Assembly (NCBI GenBank): GCA_963281255.1
Contig: OY725489.1
Span: forward strand, 2,232,001 to 2,296,000
Length of the DNA stretch: 64,000 bases
Direction: 5' to 3'
DNA from: Aphrocallistes beatrix
Lineage: Eukaryota; Porifera; Hexactinellida; Sceptrulophora; Aphrocallistidae
In this document: one piece after another, positions 1-10,464 of the stretch
How positions within the stretch are numbered: position 1 is the stretch's first letter
How the letters are laid out: every line of letters starts with the position of its first letter
Translations under genes and position numbers: made by a program
Notes under the pieces: model-generated
The model's input: only the letters and a program-made list of their open reading frames with translations
Told to the model about the DNA's origin: nothing
Database searches by the model: none

Positions 1-793
1 CATTGTCACCTTGTATTCAATTTGAAATTTCAGATTTCGCACATAACTTTGCCATTTTAGGTGATAGATTCCTCAAAATTTAATTTCCATCCATCGAATA
101 TGATGATTCATCACTCCAGCTAGTAAAATCTTTGGCAGATTCCTCTTAGTATGAAGTAACTCGCAGATTTGATCTGTTAATTAATGATGATCAATTCGTG
201 GTTAATTCATTTAAGGAATTTAGCTGCTTTTAACCTCAAGAATTTATCTAATACATATTTCACACGATTTGTGTTGGATACGAATAGGAACTAAAGTATG
301 TTAGTGGCTATCATTTGCTAGGAGCTAAATTATATATATACGCATGGTATGAGTGTGATTAGCATAACACCTATTATTTTCAAAATCTTTCTTCTTTTTT
401 AATTCTTTTATTCTCCATTTCTTTTTGTTTTAATGCAATAGAATTTTTTTGCACTAATTCAAGTGAGTTGATATATATTTAGTATTTTTTAATATATATG
501 CTATGTAAAATAAATTATTTATTTATGTTTATCACCGCCGTCCTGAAATTGTATTGTTTATGGCAAATTCAATTTTGCTTATGAACCTGTCCGAAATTTG
601 CTAATTAATAACTGCCTGATGTATTTTAATATTATGGAGTATGAATATCTTTTTTCTGACAAATTATTGTCCCATTCAGTATGATGTGAGACTCGTTTAT
701 GATAACTTTGTCCTTATCTTGCACCTTCACGCATTGAATGTCTGAACGTCTGTCAAATAGAGATGTCTGTTTCAAGTAATCCATTTTGAATAA
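1..793. other. AT-rich stretch, no gene seen
   Basis: No long reading frame, structured RNA or recognisable repeat end is visible. The DNA is AT-rich with short runs of T and of TA. Confidence 0.6.
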
Positions 794-797
794 TTAA

Positions 798-1985
798 GGT
801 TGGCCTTTCCTATGGGCATTTTGTTTTTTATTAAAAATTTGCCGAAAGTCCTTTTTAACCATTTTAGGATAACTAAAGGGGTTCTAAACAATAATTTTGA
901 TTTTTAGAATTTCAATCCTAATATTTCGCCACTTAGAGCCACTTGTATCACCTGGTGTCGCCTATAAAAGGACACATTTTGTCTCATATCCATAACTTCT
1001 TTGAACCATGTCAGATCATCGTTTTAATGCTGAATTCGTGCTCAGCACTATATTTCCAGCAATTTGATATATATATTGGACATATTTGGAGAAATTCCTT
1101 GGCTGCGGGTTCCTAACAACGGCCAGGAATGTGAAAAAATTTCTGGTCGTTGCTATGCACGGACATCCAAAAACTTCTCCAAATATGGTCAATATATATA
1201 TATCAAATTGCTGGAAATTTAGTGCTGAGCACGAATTAAGTATTAAAATGATGATCTGACATGGTTCGAAGAAGTTATTGATCTCGAATTCCGGTGGACA
1301 CTATCGAATGTGGTTATTTTTGGGTGGCCAGTCAGCAATGACCATTTTTCCCACTTTTGATGGAGAAAATTTTGATATACCATATTTTGAAGTTAGGTAC
1401 TGCTATATGTTGTCGAATAAGGATATTTGCATGTTATTTAATATTCCAAAACAGTTAAAACTAATGGAAATTGAGGGACATATATAAATATTATCTAAAT
1501 CCTATTTTCTGAGACTTCTTTTCAGCAATTATAAAGGTGATAACTTTTTGTAAATTCAACATAGGGACGAAAACTTAACGGTTTCTGATAGATCTCGAAG
1601 AGTAGAACATAATGAACAGACATAATTTTGATAATACAAATAAAAAGAGAATTAAGAAAAAAATAGTGTAAAAATTAGTAAAAATAAAATTCCTCGGCTG
1701 TTTTGGTGTGAATTTTTAACAATTTTCAAAATTTCAAAAATCTGTCTGTTCATTGATCATCGATTTATGAATGAATTTGAAAAGTTTCTAATGGATTGTA
1801 AGCATATTGTTTCCGATTTCTTACTTGTAAAATGACCAAATTTTTTTGAAATTTTTTTTATCTCTTTAATTATTTCAATTATTAATGCAGTTTTGCAGAT
1901 AACTCTGCGATTCAAATCTGCACTGAAAAAATTTAATGAATCGGTTGAAAAAGTCAAAAGTTAGCTATTATAGGAAAGGCCAACC
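798..1985 (+). mobile_element. TTAA-flanked element, family TTAA-2, full copy
   Basis: The element begins GGTTGGCCTTTCC and ends with the inverted copy GGAAAGGCCAACC. TTAA lies on both sides (794-797 and 1986-1989), as expected for a cut-and-paste element with a TTAA target. It is 1188 bp and has no credible transposase frame, so it is non-autonomous. Related sequence occurs at 35655-36757, 37934-38114 and inside 47554-49019. The TTAA target fits piggyBac-like or Kolobok-like transposases; which one moved it cannot be told from the ends alone. Confidence 0.75.
991..1279. repeat. Long imperfect palindrome inside the TTAA-2 element
   Basis: Two arms of about 130 bp face each other around a centre near 1135. 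The outer part of the left arm (CATAACTTCTTTGAACC) returns inverted at the right end. The inner arms share AGCAATTTGATATATATA and its complement, and both contain a form of CCAGGAATG. The same palindrome is present near 35770-36040 and 48530-48800, so it belongs to the element and is not a local accident. Confidence 0.8.
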
Positions 1986-2267
1986 TTAACTACATTCTTT
2001 AACTTGGCTTTTATGGCATTTCGCACGTCTCCATCATCCATCGGTATGTAGTATTCTGCATCTACTTTTGGAGGGTTGGCTGAAACTCGAATGGTATGGC
2101 ACGCTGCTTTTCTCCAACGATGATCACCTCAGATAAATTAATTCTGGAATTCGAATACTATCTCTCCTTGATTATCTACAGGATTTAATATGATATTTTG
2201 GTGCCAATTGATCGATTCCATTGAATAATCATACTTGATGATGACTGTCAGGTAAGGCTAGCCCACC

Positions 2268-2535
2268 CAGATAGATGTAATGAATTTTTCGTAAGTTTAT
2301 TGCGAAACAAAGGAATAATTGTTGGTGTCAGGTACGTCATATGAATTCCTAGCATGTCGATATGTAGCCATCGAGTTAATGAATGTTGTGTAAAACCTGA
2401 AATTCGCATTTTGATTTGGATTAGTCCACCCAGATAAATGTAATGAATTTTTCGTAAGTTTATTGCGAAACAAAGGAATAGTTGTTGGTGTCAGGTACGT
2501 CATATGAATTCCTAACATGTCGATATCTGCCATGG
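2268..2535. repeat. Two direct copies of a ~105-bp segment, 163 bp apart
   Basis: The segment containing AATGAATTTTTCGTAAG starts at 2279 and again at 2442 and is almost identical through TCATATGAATTCCTA. It is a short tandem duplication with no visible coding role. A 78-codon frame on the minus strand merely runs through both copies. Confidence 0.8.
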
Positions 2536-2539
2536 AGCA

Positions 2540-3115
2540 TCGCAGAATTGAATGAATTGATCAAATTTTTAAAACATCGACCGACTGTAGGTTATTTTAT
2601 TTTTCTCTGTAGTGTCTCAAAAAATTTTTCGGCATAAAATAAAATGCCTTGCGCTCGGCGGCAAAGATGGCAAATCATGCGCCTTGAAAGGAACGTGGAG
2701 GACGTGGAGGTCTTGGAAATTAGAGATCATTTGAGAGTGAGTCTCTTAATCATAATGCGTTTTAGTTTATCTAATGACTATATTCGTAGCTACTTCTTAA
2801 TCAAATAAGCGGCTATTATTCTGTCTTTTTGCAGCCCAGAGAAATCCATTGCCATAATTAAATATCATGTCAGATAATGCCTGGATAATCGTCGGATTTG
2901 CACTTCTAAGTCTTCATAGGCGTCATATGATCAGTTCACAATGAAGTTTAATGATCTAAGCGAATTGTTCACACCTTTTCTTCTATACAATATAGTGTCA
3001 TTGTTATCAATACTTCAAAGCAACGGAACTATTGACATGTTAATTTCCCGCATAATCTGAATTTAGAATCATTTCATTTTATATCACTCCCCTCTTGAAA
3101 TGCATAATTTTATTT
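2540..3115. other. No gene; Helitron-like remnant at about 2940-3035
   Basis: Most of this stretch shows nothing. The part around 2955-3030 (GATCTAAGCGAA, then CACACCTTTTC, then AATACTTCAAAGCAA) matches the interior of the Helitron-like family A at 10465-11926 and 41721-43048. It is a small, old fragment. Confidence 0.5.
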
Positions 3116-3117
3116 GA

Positions 3118-3462
3118 GCTAATTTAAGCCAGGATATCACTTCTACCGGCTACCAGCCCAAAAGAGCCGCAACCTCACCTGAGGCCGCAACCCCAGCAGA
3201 GGCACCAACCCCAGCAGAGGTAACAGCCCCAGCAGAGGCCGCTACCCCAGCAGAGACCGCAATCCCAGCAGAAGTTGCAACCCCAGCAGAGGCAACAACC
3301 CCAGCAGAGGCAACAACCCCAGCAGAGGCAACAACCCCAGCAGAGGCCACAACCCCCCGTAATGAAGGTTCTCCCGATAAACGTTGTCCCAATTTTTTAA
3401 CTAGAGGCCTCTCCAAAGGTCTCCAAAAAAAGACACAAATGTTAATATGGTCAGCCTATTAG
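3118..3462 (+). repeat. 18-bp minisatellite in an open frame of 114 codons
   Basis: Between about 3180 and 3355 the unit CAACCCCAGCAGAGG plus three bases recurs around ten times. The length is a multiple of three, so the plus frame stays open from the stop at 3115-3117 to the TAG at 3460-3462 and reads as a six-residue TPAEAT-type repeat. There is no ATG at the front. The opposite strand is also open for 88 codons, as expected of such a repeat. It could be an exon of a low-complexity protein, but nothing else supports that. Confidence 0.6.
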
Positions 3463-3515
3463 ACCTTTCTTACTCATATGTACTCCTCATATGTACAATT
3501 TCGTCCTTTCGATAA

Positions 3516-3768
3516 ATAGAATGCCCAACCACTCTCCTCCACCCATTCTCCTCACCCATTCTCCTCGACCCACTCTCCTCCACCCATTCTCCTCGACCCA
3601 CTCTCCTCGACCCACTCTCCTCGACCCACTCTCCTCGACCCATTCTCCTCCACCCACTCTCCTCCACCCACTCTCCTCCACTCACTCCTCTATATTTCCC
3701 CCCAAATTTATTTTTTGTCTCCTACTTTATTTTTTGCCCCCTACTTTATTTTTTGCCCCCTTAATTAA
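3516..3768. repeat. 14-bp minisatellite followed by a 19-bp repeat
   Basis: From about 3520 to 3690 the unit ATTCTCCTCGACCC / ACTCTCCTCCACCC repeats with small changes. From about 3700 to 3765 a second unit, CCCCCTACTTTATTTTTTG, repeats about three times. Reading frames here are only by-products of the repeats. Confidence 0.8.
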
Positions 3769-3782
3769 ACTACTCCTGTAAA

Positions 3783-5100
3783 ATAAATCATATTTCTATT
3801 ATTCGGGAATTTAGGTAGTTTGAACTCATTCTCACATTTTTCTCAAATATTGGGCTGGATCAAGTTGTGATCATCAGTAACAAATGCTACTCCAATTTTT
3901 AAATAATTTGCTTCTAAACCTTTGTTTCAAAGTGTTTTGTTTTCATTAGTTTAAGACCGAAATCCATTTAAATAAAATTCCTGATGAAAGTGATAAATTT
4001 GTAACAATCGTGACGCCATCATGCTCATATCCCTATTTAATTCGTGAAAATTGATGCTAAATTATTTGTATTATACAAAAAATGCTTATTAAGTTTTAAC
4101 TGCTATTATCCATTATGGAATTTATCAGTGCTTTAGTTTCAAATTAATTGAACTGCTCTATTATGGTACAAGGATACGAGATACATAGTCGAATGAAATA
4201 TTACATTTTATCGATGCTATCCTTTGTCCAGACTCCTATTCCTAAACAATGGATGCTATTTAGTTGAACTCAAATAAAGGTTGTAAGTATCAGTAAACTA
4301 CCTACATGCTCTATCTGCCTCTTGCTAGACAACTAATTGTCATATATTTAATTCCTGTGTCTCATTTATTAGTTTTCTCTTCATGAATGAAATATTTGTA
4401 TCACCCGTGTATTACTGCTGCATATAATATACACATTATATTCAGTTTCTTTTCCTAGTTGTAACTATAGCAATTCGTGTCCAATATTTCATTACTTTCA
4501 TTTACGTATTATATTTAGTCCAAATAGTTTCTACTTGTAACACAATTATTGCTGTAAATTTTGCAACAAATTGATCCTTATTTGAGACTTGCATTTATTT
4601 GTATTTGTGGGAGAAAGAGAGTTGCACGCGGGCCGACTTTTCTTATCATCCCACGGGCTGTGCAGGCCGAATATAATAGTTTGCGGGCTCCGTGGGCCGG
4701 AAATCTTCGCACGACTCCCCGCGATGGCAACCAAGACGACGTTTTTAATTGTCACAACTACCAATTAAGGAATACTTACGTAAATGGAACTGTGTTTGTT
4801 TCCACTTATTTGTGTTTGCAGAAACTCATTCCCATAAAAGGATTCCCTAGTGTAGTCTACTTATTTTCAATTTTCGGCCCACGTAGAACTCTGGGGAAAC
4901 GAGGTCCTCTCCAATCTTCTGCTGTTGTGTAATGATGAGTGTACATTACACAGAGAATTGCTACTATGTTTTCTATGTAAGCTTGAGATAGGACTAATCA
5001 ACAACGGACACAGTGACAAGGTACAACGAGAGTTATACTCTGTATTATCATCTCAACTCCTACAACCTTTTATCCCGATTTGATTTAAATCTATTCTACA
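3783..5100. other. No gene; GC-rich patch at 4620-4740
   Basis: I see no gene. The patch at 4620-4740 is richer in G and C and holds GGGCCGAC and GGGCCGG words, as in many decayed hAT-type MITEs. A 123-codon frame crosses it (4561-4932), but its protein has no recognisable features and I do not call it. Confidence 0.4.
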
Positions 5101-5103
5101 CAG

Positions 5104-5478
5104 CAGGGGTGGGGTTGGTTAACCGATTTAATGGTTCGGTTATTTTGGTTTCCTTAAGGGCGGTTAACCGGTTAACCGATACCAGTATTATTTAGTTGAA
5201 ATATGGATTTTGGACTAAGCTTTAACCTGATATTGAAAAAATTGATAATTTTCAGTGGTCTCGAGATATACTTTGTGGTTAGAAAATAGGAATTCTATTA
5301 CATATAAAAATTTTTTTAAAAAAAAAGTAATATTCTTGAATCTCCTTCGAAAAACAAAGAAATTAGTGTGAATATTTAGAAAATAAAGCAGATCGGCTAA
5401 CCGATCTAAGATTTCCTTAACCGTTAACCGAGATTGACTGCGGTTAGCCGGTTAACCGGTTAACCGAATCCAGCCTTG
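5104..5478. mobile_element. hAT-type MITE
   Basis: The element runs from CAGGGGTGGGGTTGG to the imperfect inverted end CCGAATCCAGCCTTG. Flanks are CTACACAG on the left and TACACAG on the right, a 7-of-8 match to an 8-bp target duplication. Inside, near both ends, are stacked GGTTAACCGGTTAACCG words that can pair with each other. The 8-bp duplication and CAGGG ends are typical of hAT elements. It has no coding capacity. Confidence 0.7.
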
Positions 5479-5479
5479 T

Positions 5480-6048
5480 ACACAGTAAAATTAGCTTCAT
5501 TAGAACGGAGAACCTCACTCATATGCTTCCATTCTCCATTAATGAGGGATTCAATAGTTTGTGTTAGAGAAGTATATTATAGAATTCACAAATCCATTGC
5601 TCTTCTAGAAATTATAAAATGCGACTGACATTCAAAACCTATCAAAGCAACTAATATGACCCCTGCTACCCATGAGAATGAGATTTGGGAATTTTGGTTG
5701 AAGTGAGCCTATCTCACTGTCTTATAAATCTAGGGCTTAGTTCTACACGCTTTTAATTCGATATCAGACACTACCTTAACTTCATTATTAGACTTAGAGC
5801 TACGCAATCCGAGAAAGAAATCTGTAAGTCACATATGCATGCCAATCACTAGTGTTTTAATTCAAGATGGAACACCTAGTTTGTTCGTCAGCAAAATGCC
5901 CTTAGGATACAGGTATATCATCACTAGGCGAAGTAGAGATGACCGTATCTTTTGGAGATGTAAGACAAGCCACGTGAAGCAATGAGATCGTATCAAGCAG
6001 AGCAGACGAGCATAGCCATCCACCATCTGATCAGGCTGGGATTACAGC
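5480..6048. other. No gene seen
   Basis: No supported feature. Only short frames occur. Confidence 0.5.
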
Positions 6049-6642
6049 TAGTGCTGCTAACTGAAATTAAAATCGATCAATTTCAATTTCAGTTGAAGAC
6101 CAGGGTCTCCTTGGGGGAGCTACACCACAAATTCCTCATAAAATCTAATATAATGATGTTGTTGTAAAAGAATACCATGGCCTGCACCAATTTTTATGAG
6201 CAGTCGGTGCCCTAAGAGGGATTTGTCTGAAAGTGAGTGTCCATCTAGAGAGGGATATATACTGTACAAATAGATAAATTGTGAGACAGTAGGTGTCGAG
6301 ACATCTAGAACACCACCGGTGGTGCCGGCACTGAATATATACAGTCGACTCCGCTTGATAGAGTCACTGTCAACCGCTTAATCGGGCCAAATTTGGTAGG
6401 ACTGGAAGAGCTCTCACACCTAGAAGCTAATACAAAATATTTTCGGTTAATAGGGTCCTCCGCTTAATCGGGGCAAAATGTCCTCTGACCGATGGCATAT
6501 TTCATTACTAGGACCATACTAGTACTAATACTTGTTATGTTTAGCCACCAGAGTATGCAAAATTCAGTTTCAGTTTCAGTTTCAGTTCGAAAAAAGGATA
6601 AAAACTCTTTCATTTGAATTTCAGTTTCAGTTAGCAGCACTA
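6049..6642. mobile_element. MITE with TAGTGCTGCTAACTGAAA ends
   Basis: The left end TAGTGCTGCTAACTGAAA is matched by the inverted sequence TTTCAGTTAGCAGCACTA at the right. Both ends continue into simple TTTCAG repeats. No target duplication is obvious. The interior at about 6343-6480 carries another fragment with pogo-like end sequence. Confidence 0.6.
6343..6480. mobile_element. Pogo/Tigger-like fragment
   Basis: The sequence begins CAGTCGACTCCGCTTGATAG and later has CCGCTTAATCGGGC and CTCCGCTTAATCGGGG. This style of end is common in pogo-like Tc1/mariner elements. A related start, CAGTTGACTCCGCTTAATAG, occurs at 17334. It is non-coding. Confidence 0.5.
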
Positions 6643-6832
6643 ACGACAACTTGCAAAGTAATCGATAAAATTAAAAGCAAAATAAAGGAAATATCGACCC
6701 AGTACCGGCAGTATATCAGCAACAATTGATAAATTTCAGCTAGCGATAATCTGAACGAAGTAGATGTAAAATTGACATCAGAAGTAAATTAAGAAGTAAA
6801 TTCAGTAGTAATAAATCGAAAAATATCAAAAC

Positions 6833-7141
6833 TTGGACTTCAGATTGTCGATCGGGAGGATTTTTTTCTGTTGTTTCATGTGTCAAACAGCAGCATTACC
6901 TTTTGTACCTGTTCCAAATGTACGCTTAGCGGCAAGAAGTAGAAGCCACAGCCCAAATCTACCAAGGGTTGATGAATTTGTAACCTACTTTGATGAAACA
7001 TGCCTCGTGAACAATTTCTCTCTCCGCTTATGGATTGTCTATATGAAATTGGTTCCAACTGTCAAAGAACCAAGGATCATATTGAAGGTTAGCACAACAA
7101 ACTTAAACGTATCGCCAAAATCTCACCCCAATGTTTATTAA
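6833..7141 (+). pseudogene. Possible MULE-type transposase scrap
   Basis: A 102-codon frame contains FVPVPNV and, about 20 residues on, VDEFVTYFDETCLV. The order (an FVP block, then a spaced acidic DYFE-like block) resembles the region before the C-terminus of some FLYWCH-associated Mutator-like transposases. The similarity is short and from memory, there is no catalytic core, and it could be chance. Treat as a weak call. Confidence 0.2.
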
Positions 7142-8241
7142 TTAATTTAAATACTCAAACAGGAGCATGCGAATACTGAAGTTTCAATTGTTCAGCTAAA
7201 AGTAGACCCCCAGACTCCCCAAAAGAGCCAAGAAATACATTGTAAAAGACATTAAAATGTAACTCCTGAAAAACAGATTGTTTCAAGATACTAATACGCT
7301 TTGGGAATATGTTGGAGCCATTTCAAATGTCAAAGCCTGCACAAAAAATCTCTAGTTTACTATTTGAATAAGCAAACTGGAATATTAAAATCCTAAAAAT
7401 GTGTTATAAGGGGAATATACGTAGATTTCGACAATACTGGATTGTGAAATTCTGAAGATAAATGCTATTCAAGTCAACATGTATATTTACTAACCAAGGA
7501 GATTTATTAACTGAAACAAACAAAATGTATACGTATACTTCATCAATACTATGGATGAATACAATTTCAATAATGGAATCATTTAACCTGGTGGGCTAAG
7601 ATTGCTACTAATATGTTTATCACATTATTTTAATTATAATTAAATAATGTAAAATTCAAATTTTAATAATTCGTTCAAAAATCAATATTTGAATTTGGAA
7701 TGTGATGCACAAAATACACCAAGGCTGGAATAAACGTAGTTTAGAGGGAAAGTTTGTATCGTCAATATTTCATGAGTTACTATTAACTAAAAACTGAGAC
7801 CAGATTTGGTGTGTCACTGCTAGCTCATTTTGTCAAAATTTTAACTTTAAATGAAATACACCAACTCTCTTCTTTCCACTGGTGTAATTATTTTTGATAT
7901 AGGACGAATACTTTCCGAGTTAGAGTGGTTAAGTGTGACTTCGAATCCGCCGTTAAGATTATACTCGTTCTGGTTAGTCAGTTTGGAAGATGCGCCCGGA
8001 TATCATCTTTTGACTCATTCGTTACCAATTGTTTTATTAGGAAGCTCTTTTCGCCCTATACGAGTAGAATGAAAATATACAATCATTTTGTTAAGAAAAT
8101 ACAAACAATTTCGACAACCAGTCAATACCTCAACCAATTTGGACAAACCAACCACAAATACAGGGCTACACGTAAAACTGTTACTAATTCAAACTATCAA
8201 ATTTCTTGAATAATCTCTCAAAATCTTAAAAAATTATCTAA
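7142..8241. other. No gene seen
   Basis: AT-rich DNA with short frames only. Nothing supported. Confidence 0.5.
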
Positions 8242-8420
8242 TCTTATATATTAAAACGTAATGTTCTTTTTTGTTTTGTTTGCGAGAATTGGTTGAGGAA
8301 CTGGGAGGTGCTAGAAACGTGAAATTTGGCACACAGGTGAGTAATAATGAAACTAGAAGGGTGTTCGAAGATCAAAGCGAAATGTTCACACCTCGCCGAG
8401 ATAGGTGAGAAAATGTGCTG
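8242..8420 (+). mobile_element. Helitron-like 5' end fragment
   Basis: It starts TCTTATATATTAAAACG right after an A, like the starts at 10465 and (inverted) 43048. It then shows AATTGGTTGAGGAACTGG and CAAAGCGAAATGTTCACAC, diverged forms of the family A leader. The 3' part is missing. Confidence 0.6.
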
Positions 8421-8429
8421 ACCAATCAA

Positions 8430-9321
8430 ATTCGATTATTTTGGAATGTTATGATTATTTTAGAAATACATTGAGCTCAAATAGTAGTGACTTATACATA
8501 CAATCAAAAGGACTATTTGTGATTGAAATTCATTGGTTCATGTGAGAACCAATCAATTATCAGACTTTTATAATGCGATCCACACGATTCTATTTCATAT
8601 ACATGATTGAATACAGCTATTTTGAGTCTATAATTTGATTGTTAAAAGTTATTTTATGATCGAATTGATTGATCATAGCATATAACACACTTTAATTGTT
8701 GCTAACGACATGGACTGAAATAGGTTGATTATTCAGGTATAATAATCTTTAGTATGTGAAAGTTCTCATCCTATGTATGTGTCTCAAATGATAGTGAAAT
8801 TAAGGATATTTCGATTTGTCTATTGTATTCCTGAGAAAATCAGCTTCCAATTTGTATTTTGTTTATATAAGGGGACAATTATTGTTGTTCCTACATTATA
8901 CTTTTGTGCATCGGTTTAGGGTAGTGACGAAAAGTTGGAATCTTTCCATTGAAAATAGCTTAAAATTAATTTTGTGGAATAAAGGTTGTGAAAATCGTAG
9001 AATAAGGTCATTAAATGTTTAAATAATTAAGAACCAATGTGAAAAAGTAAAAGGGAGGTGTTCAATAGCATTGCTCGTGTTGAAAAATATCATGCCACTA
9101 TTAGTGGATTTTGGTTAATTTTCGACACTTAAAAAGTGGGACAAAAGTGGTAGTAGTAAACCGCAAAACACATTACTCCCTCAGCCTAAAACTAGAATAC
9201 TGAAAAGTCAGTCTATATGTTAGTTGAAGCGTAGAATTCGATGGTGGCATCAATTTTTATCTAAATTTGTTCAGAACTGAAATATACGAACCCCCAAAGT
9301 CATGTTCAAAGGGACTATATA
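8430..9321. other. No gene seen
   Basis: AT-rich sequence with no supported feature. Confidence 0.5.
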
Positions 9322-10412
9322 TCCTTACTATTAAAACACGATTAATATTTTTTTGTTTATATATAGTATATATCTCTGTAACGAATTGATTGAAGAAACT
9401 GCTGGTCATAGAAAGCTAATTTTTGGCATGTGGGAGTCTTTTGGCTATGGCTCCAGCAAGTTCTGAGCTCAGAGCAAAATGTCGACTCATCATAGAATTA
9501 TGACGTCATTGTCACATTTTTAAAAGTTAAGCAGCAGAGTTATTCGAGCATAACTCAGTCATTAAGGAGATAGAAGGCTGAAATTTTAATAGAATATAAG
9601 CGCGCATCGCTTGCTTGTGCTGCGCGGCTGACGGACACTTTGCGTCAACCTGACCCCAGGCGCTCTTTGGGAGCCTGGGGTCACATTGATAAATTGTAAG
9701 GGAGATAGCATCTCTAAATACGTCTGTCCTACTGTTACATTCGATATCGAACGAAAAATCACCCAATTTTTAATTTTTAAAATTTTGATGCTTAATGATT
9801 ACGTCACAATAAAATGATAAGTAATCATTTTTTGATGATAGTTGCATCATATGTAAGGTATCTTAGTATACATATTCTATTAAAACTTCAGCCTTCTATC
9901 TCCTATAATGGCTGAGTTATGCTCGAATGACTGTATTGCTTTACTTTTTAAAATGTGACAATGACGTCATAATTCCATGATGAGTCGACATTTTGCTCTG
10001 AGCTCCGAACTTAGTGGATTCATAGCCAAAAGACTCCCACATGCCAAAAATCAGCTTTCTACGCCTGGCAGTTTCTTCAATCAATTCGTTACAGAGATAT
10101 ATGCGTACACACACATACAAACAATAATCGAGTTTTAATAGTAAGGATACACACACACATTAATCGAGTTTTAATGGTAAGGATGTCTACTAACATACCT
10201 CACATATGATGCAACTATCATCAAAAAATGATGACTCATCACTATGTTATGACGTCATCATTACTCTTCAAAATTTTTAAAATTGACAAATTTTGTGATT
10301 TTTCGAGTGATATCGATTATCACAGTAGGACAGACATATTTTAGATGCTATTTCCCTTATACTTAACCAATGTGACCCAGGCGACTGAAGGGAGCCTCCG
10401 GCGGACACACAT
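9322..10412 (+). mobile_element. Helitron-like family B copy, interrupted, 3' truncated
   Basis: The copy starts TCCTTACTATTAAAACACG after an A. Its body contains the family words AACGAATTGATTGAAGAAAC and TGGCATGTGGGAGTC. It stops at 9596, where another family member is inserted in reverse, resumes at 10184 and ends inside the GGCGGACAC hairpin near 10412, without its 3' end. Removing the insert gives an exact-length match to the family sequence around AATAGAAT..ACTAAC. It is non-coding. Confidence 0.7.
9597..10183 (-). mobile_element. Nested Helitron-like family B copy with two 5' ends
   Basis: Read on the minus strand, the unit ends at 9597 with the hairpin terminus (here CGCTTA instead of CGCTTG). 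It has a full 5' start at 10147, then a second 36-bp 5' start ending at 10183. Both starts begin TCCTTAC. The whole unit lies between host A and T (A^T on its own strand). One 3' end with two 5' ends suggests a rolling-circle event that began at an upstream terminus. Confidence 0.65.
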
Positions 10413-10464
10413 TTAAAAAAGGATTACAAAACATTGCTGACTCTGCTGACTAATGAAAGAGCAA

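Noticed and set aside
3470-3781. Overlapping frames of 64-96 codons on both strands
   Set aside because: They are by-products of the 14-bp and 19-bp repeats.
4561-4932. 123-codon plus-strand frame
   Set aside because: It crosses a GC-rich MITE-like patch. The protein has no domain, membrane or repeat character, and the opposite strand is open too.
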